Positions 33,051 through 41,780 of a DNA stretch of 64,000 nt are shown piece after piece. Below the pieces are notes generated by a model. That model did not search any database, was not told the DNA's origin, and saw only the letters and a program-made list of their open reading frames with translations. The position numbers were made by a program, and so were the translations under genes. Every line of letters begins with the position of its first letter. The stretch's first letter is position 1. Source of the DNA: Cotesia glomerata (lineage: Eukaryota > Arthropoda > Insecta > Hymenoptera > Braconidae); NCBI RefSeq assembly GCF_020080835.1, contig NC_058158.1:16530156-16594155 (forward strand), read 5' to 3'.

Positions 33051-33416
33051 TCTGAGCAGTCGTTGTGTAATGTAAACTTTAAAGAAAATATTTCACATTG
33101 TGAAACCTGTATTCTAGCTAAGATGGAAAAATTACCCTTTAAAGAATCTAGACTAATAGCAGATAGACCGTTACACACAATTCATGTGGACACTATGGGA
33201 CAATTTAAAATAAATTCGTTCCCAGATGCTTACAATTACATTATTGTGTTTTTAGATGATTTTTCTAGATTTGCAAAAATTTATTATATTAAAAATAAAA
33301 ATGAAGCTACTAGTTGTTTAGAAAGCTTCATAAACACAACTAGAAATTTATTAGGTAAAAATGATAAAGTGTGCTATATCAGAACTAAATGTAATTATAT
33401 CAGATATAAATGTTAA
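33037..33416 (+). pseudogene. copia integrase fragment
   Basis: This continues the integrase after the Rep-B insertion: zinc half HCETCILAKMEKLPFKES, then the first catalytic aspartate in HVDTMGQF and the FLDDFSRFAKIYYIKNK block. It ends after KNDKVCYIRT at 33416 in TAGATGTT-like repeats. The rest of integrase, RT and RNase H is missing. Confidence 0.85.
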
Positions 33417-33733
33417 ATATAGATGTTGAATTTAGATGTTAAATATAGATGTTGATTTTAGATGTTAAATATAGATGTTATATAGAAGATTTAAACTAAT
33501 AAGTTTAATCACATGATTAATTAATATTTACAGAAGTTAATATTCAATCTTAGCAGAGTGCGCAGCGGAGAAAAACAAAGAAGTTCAAGGACCTTGTTCT
33601 TAATTGGAACTACAGATAAAGACTACCTTTCTTTATTAATATTTAATATTAGATGTGTTCATGATCATTAATCGATTTCAGATGTAATTTTTGAAATTAT
33701 ATGTTATTCATTATATTTAAAATATGTATGTGC

Positions 33734-33745
33734 AAAGGGAGGGAG
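33734..33745 (+). promoter_or_regulatory. copia polypurine tract
   Basis: An A/G run (AAAGGGAGGGAG) directly precedes the 3' LTR, the expected primer for plus-strand synthesis. Confidence 0.8.
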
Positions 33746-34014
33746 TGTCAGAAATAGTTTACTTTGCTCATACATGAGGCACCATCTATTAGACATTTAA
33801 AGTAATTACTAGGCCTCTAGAGTAGTCTCTTACATTGTGACATACTCACTCTTGACTATAGCTCTGTACCGATCTCACGTACATCTAGAAGTTCTGTGTA
33901 CAAGACATCATAAAGCTGCAACTACATATAGACGTTTATATAATTAAAGTGTTATATTATTACTAGAATAGCCATCCTTCCTATTTTCCACAAATTATTA
34001 TAAAAATTCCTTCA
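33746..34014 (+). repeat. copia 3' LTR
   Basis: This is an intact 269-bp LTR that matches 24618-24724 plus 27863-28024 with about five substitutions. It is preceded by the purine tract AAAGGGAGGGAG. Confidence 0.93.
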
Positions 34015-34029
34015 ATTGTTGTTAAGAAA

Positions 34030-34420
34030 TTCATCACAAATTAATTAGTATTATAGAATATATTTATTATTATTCATTTTATTAAGAATTAACCTAAATC
34101 GATTATTTTTTATAATAATTTAACGATATCGTAAAATTTTAGAGAAGATACATCAGACACAATTTATGATTTTAATTTTAATCATTAAAATCAGCATAAT
34201 CATTTAACAATATCAACTGAATAAATTTATGTAATATTTAGCTGTGTTATGATATTATGGAGTTCATCTCTTATGATCATTACAATACACATTAGCTATT
34301 TCAGTTATCAATGATTTAGCTATTCTTTCTCAAAAAAAGTATGATTATAAATTCCTACTGTCACAACAATCAATCGATAAAATTTGAAATCAAAATGTAT
34401 TTGCTTAACATTGTATAGAA
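34030..34420. other. AT-rich intronic DNA, nothing recognised
   Basis: This segment follows the copia target duplication. It has no open frames and no match to the other repeats of the window. Confidence 0.5.
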
Positions 34421-34680
34421 TATTAGTATTCAGTAACTTTCTACTTTTATTCTAATCATTCCTCTGAATTTAGTTGACAACCAAATTTGTTATTAAAATT
34501 TCTTTATTTTGACATTTATTATGGTAACGGTAACCGTGGTAACGATAACCATGGTAACGGTAACCATGGTAACGGTAACCATAGCAACGGTAACCATAGC
34601 TACGGTAACCATAGCAACGGTAACTATAGCAACGATACCCATAGTAACGGTAACTATAGCAACGGATCATTTCTCTTATG
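34421..34680 (+). repeat. Duplicated segment, copy 1, with 15-bp minisatellite
   Basis: A unique lead (CAGTAACTTTCTACTTTTATTCT at about 34430) is followed by about ten units of AACGGTAACCATAGC/AACGGTAACCATGGT at 34521-34667. The lead is repeated at 34866. Confidence 0.9.
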
Positions 34681-34855
34681 AGCGGGGGTCAATAAGTGAA
34701 AATCCATTTCCGATAGGAATTCCGTAGTATCCCGCCTTATCACTCATCTACGGTGAAAAAGGATTACCTATGACAAATTTTAAATAAATCGGTCCAATAG
34801 TTTCGGAGATCTAGTGATGAGTCAGTGGTATTTCGCTTATATGTGTATAGAAGAT

Positions 34856-35240
34856 AGATTAGTATTTAGTAACTTTCTACTTTTATTCTAATCATTCCTC
34901 GGAATTTAGTTGACAACCGAATGTGTTATTAGAATTTCTTTATTTTGACAGTTATTATAGCAAGGTTAACCATAGTAATGGTAACGGTAACCATGGTAAC
35001 GGAAACCATGGTAACGGTAACCATGGCAACGTAACCATGGCAACGTAACCATGGCAACGGTAACCATGGCAACAGTAACCATGGCAACAGTAACCATGGC
35101 AACAGTAACCATGGCAACAGTAACCATGGCAACAGTTACCATGACAACGGTAACCATGGCAACGATAACCATTGCAACGGTAACCATGGCAACGGTTACC
35201 ATGGCAACGGTAACGATGGAAACGATTACCATGGCAACGG
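34856..35240 (+). repeat. Duplicated segment, copy 2, with 15-bp minisatellite of X-box-like units
   Basis: The same lead as at 34421 (about 90% alike) precedes roughly 17 units at 34980-35240 with consensus GGTAACCATGGCAAC. Twelve units match GTWACCATGGYAAC exactly (starts 34987, 35017, 35031, 35045, 35060, 35075, 35090, 35105, 35120, 35150, 35180, 35195), the palindromic X-box form bound by RFX factors. The apparent Val-Thr-Met reading frames are a by-product of the repeat. Confidence 0.92.
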
Positions 35241-35389
35241 TTGATTAGCGTGAGTGGTTGTGGGGGGGGGGGAGGGGTAGGGTGAAGTTGAGTTCTATAA
35301 TTGATGGGTGCCACTGATGGTTTCTTAGATTGGAGAATCAAAATATTTTCCTTAAAAAAAAAGAGAGAGAGAGTTACATTTTGGCCTAC

Positions 35390-35400
35390 CCTTATATATA

Positions 35401-35471
<71 letters not shown>
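35390..35471. repeat. (TA)n microsatellite
   Basis: About 40 TA units with a TTTATA interruption at the start. Confidence 0.97.
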
Positions 35472-35473
<2 letters not shown>

Positions 35474-35990
35474 TAGCTGTTACCCGCCCGGTGCGCTGAG
35501 CACTTGAAATTATATTTAGAATTGAATAGAATTTTATTTTTAGATCTAGATTTGAAATTTAATTGAAATATTGTTTTGACTTGCCCAAATTTCAAATTCC
35601 ATCGGATTGGCCTGTACATTTTATTCATGTAATTATTCTGGCTTATATTCATTGTAACCCTCATTGTGCAATCACTGTAATATTCCCGTGGCTATCGTCC
35701 AAAAATGAATAATGATTGACATGAAGAAAAAAATATTTAAATCGGTTGACCTTGAAGGCCATCCCTGTAATTTTTTGTTTCTCTTAAGATTCTATCAAAT
35801 TATATCTGTAGGAACTGTATTTGAAGAATTTGAGTTTTTTGACAATTATCACTCCCGCACTCCTATGTTTGGAAAGAATTTCGTAAGATCCTATTCAAGA
35901 AGATTTTTACGTTATGAATAAAAGGTTTTAACAAAACTCCGAGTTGGCTCAGCTGAAAGAATGCGGAGATTCGACGCGACTGTGTCGCCC
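35472..35990 (+). repeat. Fragment sharing a terminus with the element at 55599
   Basis: TACTAGCTGTTACCCGCCCG, followed by GCGCTGAGCACTT and TTTTTAGATCTAGATTTGAA, matches the start of the element at 55599 (ACTAGCTGTTATCCGCCCG...TTTTAGATCTAGACTTCAA). The right end is not defined. Confidence 0.45.
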
Positions 35991-35999
35991 CAAGCGGCC

Positions 36000-37113
36000 T
36001 CCTGATCAGAGTGTGAAGCTCGAGGTAAGGCTTATACCCGAAACCGCGCTAAATTTGAAAAGTATGCATGAATGAGCGTGACTATTGTAGAGAGTATGTG
36101 AGAGTGAGAACGAAATTAATTTTAAGCGATCAGACGAACCCGCGAATTTACACAGAGCCATCAACGACCAGCGTGACATCTGGAGGAGGACCACGGCAAG
36201 AGCGAAGCAAAATTTGAAACCGACGAATGACGACGGCGTTTGAGCAACTAAGTCGAGCGAGGCACATCTGGATGCCGTAAGCCGAATCGAGTGACATATC
36301 GACCAATCATCGATCGCAACGGAGTACTGGACGAATCCCGTAATACAACGGCCGGCTAGAAGAAGCCGTGAGCTGATTGGATGCGAGGTTTTTGAACTAA
36401 CGGAAAATTGGAGAACACATGTTGCTGAGGAGGCAGCCATGATAAATTGATTCTGATCTGGACGCCGTGCTTGTTAGTCGCACAAATTCAGCTATAAGCA
36501 TTAAAATATTTTACAACGCAATTAACCACCATTACTGAGTTAAATATTGCACATTGTTAAGATTTATTTTACGATTGTACCTTTTCGAAGCTATTGCTCA
36601 CGACCACTGTGTGGATTATTGCCGAGTGACGATTAATTAGTATTATTACGTGCGCGTGGAAAACGCCATCGCCGAGACATCGACGCTATTCCGCCTGCTA
36701 TCCCGCCAACTTCGTTGAGAGTCAGCTATCTGGACGAGTACCGACCCGAGGGGTTCACTGCTGCCGCAGGGTGAGTCTGATCGCTAATTTAGCCCCAGGG
36801 TGTCCTCACCGCGATATCGCGATCAATTTTAGTAAATTTCACCAGTTTGATTTTTGGTGTAATTTATTTGTATTAATATTTTTTTTACGAAAGTAATTAT
36901 TGAATTCCTTCGGATTATCGAGACGTGTGTGACGACACTAAGAAGCACGGTAACATCGAGCTGTATTTGTGTGTGTTCGTACATTAAACCGTAGATTCAA
37001 AGTCGAGCGTTCGCTTCTTATTATTTATTTTTTTTTGTTCGAGACGCTGTCATTGAACTAACTGTGTGACATTATTATTACTATTGTTAATGGTATTATT
37101 GGTTGGAACATTG
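36000..37113. repeat. LTR/leader-like sequence, left part
   Basis: G+C-richer DNA (for example CGCAACGGAGTACTGGACG and CGCCATCGCCGAGACATCG) has no long frame on the plus strand. A 144-codon minus frame at 36006-36440 matches nothing recognised. It was continuous with 46870 before the long-TIR transposon inserted: removing that element and one TTG joins them. It may be the leader or LTR of an unrecognised retroelement, or host DNA. Confidence 0.35.
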
Positions 37114-37550
37114 TAGTCCGGTCAATTTAGACATTCGAAGTTACATAAAGTCCCAACAAGCTGAATTTCTGTGAAGTTGTTCAAAACATAATTATAAACA
37201 ATGTCTAGAAGTTCCCCATCATTCCTCTGTAAGGAAAAAATTTAATTCAAGGTCAAAGGTCAAAAAAATGAGTTTTTCGCGATTTTCAGCAAAACGGTAA
37301 GTTTTATCATAAAAATACTTCAAACAAAAATTGTAGATCATAAAATTATCTATAAAAAATGTATCAATACTTTTTTTCTTACGAGCCACCGTTTCTGAGA
37401 TATAACGATTCAAAAAGTTATAAAAGTTGTTATCGTCATAATATGCACACGTTTCCACGCCACCTATGAGGTAGTGTACTTAGCGCATTTTTTTTAACGT
37501 GGTTTCCCCAGTAGGCCTACTACACGGGTCAGTTGTGATCCTGTTTAATG
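37114..37550 (+). repeat. Long-TIR transposon copy 1, left TIR
   Basis: Inverse of the 46580-46869 arm and collinear with 57116-57560. It contains GGTCAAAGGTCAAAAAAATG, TCGCGATTTTCAGCAAAACG and GAGATATAACGATTCAAAAA. Confidence 0.8.
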
Positions 37551-37618
37551 TAAAAAAACTATTGCAAAATAACGGAAATTTTCAAAGATTAAGAAAGATA
37601 AAAGCGATGTAAATGAAA

Positions 37619-38307
37619 AAAATTAGGAAAACGGTTGACCCTGAAGGCCATCCCTGCAACTTCCCGCTAATTCCATACTTAGGCGCTTAAAATTGCACCA
37701 ATGACATTTTTGAGCTCTTCGAGCTCAAAAATACAATTTATGGGTTATTTTGAGCTCTCCGAGCTCAAAGAGATTGCTTTCTTATGCTTTAAAGCTCTTC
37801 GAGCTCAAAAGTCTGATAGAGATTTGATGACACTATTTTTTGAATTTTTAAACCGCAATAACTTTTGAATGAATAAACCGATTTTTACGCGGTTAGAAAC
37901 ATTCGACGCAGTTTTTTAAGCCTCACAAAGAATCTCAAATTTTGAATTGATCGCGCTAGAAATTTTGGAGTTATTCCGAATATACACTTTTTTCGGTTTT
38001 CTTTCGTTCACGATATCTCTCGAATGAATCAACCGATTTTGACCGGACTGGTGGCGATCGACGTTGTTTTTTGAGGTTAAGAGCTGATTAGTTTTCAGAA
38101 TTGAACCTTTAAGCCGTTTAAAAGTTATTCCAAAAAAACCACATTTGAAAAAAAGTTTTTTTTCAGTTTTTTTAAGATTACTCAAAATCTATTGATTTGA
38201 ATCGGTCCAAATAGTTTTCAAAACCTAAGTTTAGTCAAGCCCTTTCGAATGGCATCAACCGCGATGAAATCGGTCAAGCTGTTCAAAAGTTATAAGCGGT
38301 TCACATA

Positions 38308-38369
<62 letters not shown>

Positions 38370-38535
38370 TACAGACACCGTGACAACCTCGCGGGGATAG
38401 TCAGGGAAGTTTCCTGTGACCTTCAAACGTCGAGATCTGATGAAAACTCGATTTTTGCAAAACGGGGTGAAAACAATAACTTCCCGATTTTTGAAAATCT
38501 TCGATTTTCTTAGCGGGAAGTTACAAAAACAAAAG
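37619..38535 (+). repeat. Rep-A, complete copy with an empty (AC)n site
   Basis: This is the best reference copy. It runs from GGTTGACCCTGAAGGCCATC and AACTTCCCGCTAATTCC (37660) through GAGCTC blocks and three core units to AAGTTATAAGCGGTTCACAT, (AC)n at 38311-38365, ACAGACACCGTGACAACCTC, CGAGATCTGATGAAAACTCG and the inverse terminus TTAGCGGGAAGTTAC (38510-38524). No LINE is inserted in the microsatellite. It has no coding potential. Confidence 0.85.
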
Positions 38536-38764
38536 AAAAAAATATAGAAATTTTCAATAAAATAAAAAAAAAAAAATTTCGTAGTTGCAAAACCATACAT
38601 TAATTATTACTTCTGCTCAGTGCTTTGTAAGCAACTAAGTACTTAAATAATATTAAATTTTATTTTCATAATTCAAAGTTGTTAAAATACAAATAGTATC
38701 AATGCGAAAATATTTTCTACTTTAGCAAGTTGAAAAAAAAAACAATTGAAAAAAAAAAAAAAAA

Positions 38765-39782
38765 TTAGGAAAATGGTTGACCCTAAAGGCCATCCCTGCA
38801 ACTTCCCGCTAATTCCGTTAATACCTGGCCGCTTTTTTGAGCTCGTCGAGCTCAAAAGTACAATCTGTGTGTTGTTTTAAGCTCTCCAAGCTCGAAAAGA
38901 TACCTTTTCTATGCTTTTGAGCTCTTTGAGCTCAAAAGTCTGATAGAAGTTTCATGGAACACTATTTTTTGAATGTTCATACCGCAATAACTTTTGAATG
39001 AATGAACCGATTTTTACGCGGTTGGCGGCATTCTACGTAGTTTTTTAAGCCTTATAAATAATTTCTAAGTTTCAATTGGTAAAACTAGAAATTTCGGAGT
39101 AACTCTGAAAAAACACTTTTTTCGGTTTTCTTTCGTTCACGATATCTCTCGAACGAATCAACCGATTTTGACCAGCTTGGTGGCAATCGACGTGGTTTTA
39201 TGATGTTAAGAGCTGATTAGTTTTTGGAATCGATCGGTAGAGCTGTTTGAAAGTGATTCCAAAAAATGTCGAAGTTATTTTGAAAAAGTCCTGATATCCA
39301 GATATTTCGTCGAGGATATCTCTCGAACTAATCAACCGATTTCCACGTTTTTGGCGGCAATCGACGCGGTTTTTTAACTTCTGAAATTATTCTATATCAT
39401 CAAAAACGATCCGAGAAGAAATGACGAAGTTATGTGAAAAAACAGTTTTCGGTTTTTTCGGTTTTATTTCGTTCACGCTATCTCTCGAACGAATCAACCG
39501 ATTTTGACCGGATTAGCGCTGATCGGCGTGGCTTTTTGACGTTAAGAGCTGATTAGTTTTTGAAATTGATCGATCGAGCCGTTTAAAAGATATTCCAAAA
39601 AAACCACTTTCAAAAATGATTTTTTTCTAATTTTTTTTGAGATTTTTCAAAATTTCTCAAAATCTATCGGTCCGAATCGGTTCAAATTCTCAGGAAATCT
39701 AAGTTTGGCGAAGCCCTTTCGAATGGCACCAACCGCGATGAAATCGGTTCAACCGTTCAAAAGTTATAAGTGATTCACATAC

Positions 39783-39868
<86 letters not shown>
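38765..39868 (+). repeat. Rep-A, left part beside LINE copy 4
   Basis: It has the same order as 37619 but a longer body: the unit TTTCGTTCACGATATCTCTC...AACCGATTTTGACC appears near 39130, 39303 and 39466, a tandem spacing of about 165-170 bp. (AC)n fills 39785-39868, after which LINE copy 4 begins. Confidence 0.85.
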
Positions 39869-39870
<2 letters not shown>

Positions 39871-40409
39871 GGGGCAGAAGAGATACTGCTACCGGGCGCG
39901 TCTCCCCGAGCGGATGGGAGAACGCTCGCTGTCCTTGGATGACACTTAATCTCTTAGTTGATGAGGTAGAGCGGGTAGGAGCCAAGCAAAATAACCAAAC
40001 AAAATACGCTCCCGTGGACAAAACTCCCCTTTAATGGGTTGGTCGCACTAACTGACCTAACAAGACGATCGTTCTCTGCTGTGACCCACTGGGAGTGACC
40101 GGAACCTGTATCGTAGTTTCCGACGATGCAGGCCACGGCTGATGTGAGCTTGCTCTACCGAGGTGTAAGTTGCAGCAGTGGATCAGGAGCCAGCCACTTC
40201 GGGCCTTGATCAGGAAGTACGCAGTGAGTGTTAGAGATCGGAATCTTCACCGCTCCGAGCGAGTCTAGTCCGTCCGTGTATTCCGGGACTGGCTAAGTGT
40301 CGGCTAGGCCTCAGGGAACTGGGGTAGGAGTACTATCTCCGAGGGTACACCCGTTCCTAGTTATGGCAACCCGCTCCACTCCGTACGATGCGCTGGTAAA
40401 TTAAAAAGT

Positions 40410-41780
40410 ATGAGTAATGCACAGGAAACAAACAAGAGTGAAAACGGGCCTCATGCCCAGCAAGACGCACTGCTACTTAGTGCAAAGATGAAGAGGACAG
40501 ATGCGCTGGCACATCTGGAGAAGCTAGTCTGTGGACTGCAGGACTTTCTCCAAACCAAGCAAAATGTCCACAAGGAGATCAAGTCGAAGTCGACGAACAT
40601 CTGCAGTGCCCTGAGAAGGTTCAAAAAACTGGACCAAGAATGGCAGGAAATCCAACAACAACACGGTAATATCGTGATGAAGACGAGTGTGACAGCGGTT
40701 CCACCAGCAAAAGCCGACACGTTTGTCGAGGAGATGGACACAGGTGGCGAGGGTGACGTCGAGTCAGTTGTCGGAGACGGAGAGGAAACTGGAACTGAAA
40801 TCAGGCCTGGGAAAAGGAAAGAACGAAATTCCCCAGACTCAATGACCAGCCGTACTAAGAAGAAGAAGGACCTTAAACCAAGTCTCCGAAAAACGCGGTA
40901 ACACAGAACGGCGGAAAAAGGAGGTGAATGAATGGCAAAAGTCCAGTCAAGGAAGTCCAAGAGAGAGCAAGCAGTAGAAAAGCTCCAGAAGCAACCGCCG
41001 GAAGAGTCCAGGCCAGAGCCTAATCGGAAAGAACCGCGCAAACGGATTAGGCCGGACGCACTGATCATCCGCCCCGCAGAGACGGCAAAGTATGCTGAAA
41101 TTCTGAAGCGAATAAAGCAGGACGTCCCTGACGAACAGGTCCGTACTACAGTGGATAAGATCCAAAGAACTAGGACCGGGAGCTTGCTGATTACGCTTTC
41201 GAGGAAGAGCGCTGACCGAGGCCAAGCCTTACAGAAGACCATCGCGGACATCCTCCAAGAAGACGCGAAGGTAATCTGCAAAGGGCCACAGGAAGACGTC
41301 GAAATCCGAGATCTTGACGGTACCACAACCAAGGAGGATATTCAGGCTGCATTGCAAACGGAAATCGGAGAAACCTGCGAGATACCACTAGGGACAATTA
41401 AGATTCATAAGGCCTACAGAGGTACTCAGACAGCTGTTGTGACACTACCAGCAGCTGCAGCGCGCAAGATATTGGCAGGAAGCGGTAAAGTCCGGATCGG
41501 CTGGACCAACTGCCGAATCAGAGCTACGAGGAGACCAATCCAATGTTTCAAGTGCTGGCACTTTGGACATCTTGGATCCCAGTGCAAGAGCAATGTGGAT
41601 CGGTCTAAGCTATGTATTAGGTGCGGACAAGAGGGACACAAGATTGCTGAATGCAAAAACCCAGCGAAATGTGTATTATGCGCGGATCAAAGTGCGGAGA
41701 ACTCGGCTCATCATGCCGGCGCATCCAGGTGCCCAGTATTTAAAGAGGCACTCCAGAAGATAACAAACAAACAGACATGA
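40410..41780 (+). pseudogene. LINE copy 4 ORF1 (Gag-like, CCHC knuckles), frameshifted
   Basis: The start MSNAQETNKSENG is followed by the helical segment (THL.EKLVCGLQDFLQTKQN-like, residues about 30-85), an acidic region and a lysine-rich tract. The frame breaks near 40890, where one base is missing relative to copy 1. It resumes at 40932 with KVQSRKSKREQ, DALIIRPAETAKYAEILK and knuckles CFKCWHFGHLGSQC and CIRCGQEGHKIAEC. The stop TGA at 41778-41780 overlaps the ORF2 ATG. The protein would bind element RNA. Confidence 0.87.

Larger units (their letters stand above)
24618..34014 (+). mobile_element. Ty1/copia retrotransposon with nested insertions, degenerate
   Basis: The ends are defined by 269-bp LTRs (TGTCAGAAAT...TTCCTTCA) and a 5-bp target duplication ATTGT at 24613-24617 and 34015-34019. 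The 5' LTR is split by a LINE (24725-27862). Internally there is a primer-binding site (28025-28036), an AT-rich leader, a gag region with zinc knuckles and protease, the start of integrase split by a Rep-B copy, then the polypurine tract and 3' LTR. Most of integrase, all RT and RNase H are missing. The two LTRs differ at about five of 269 positions, so the insertion is not ancient. Confidence 0.9.

Noticed and set aside
34470..35341. Tyr/Gly/Asn- or Val/Thr/Met-repeat proteins
   Set aside because: They are translations of a 15-bp minisatellite in several frames on both strands, and none has unique sequence that continues as a protein.
36006..36440. 144-codon minus-strand frame in G+C-richer DNA
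   Set aside because: Serine-rich with no recognisable domain. It lies in a sequence that looks like a leader or LTR, so it was kept as non-coding for lack of support.
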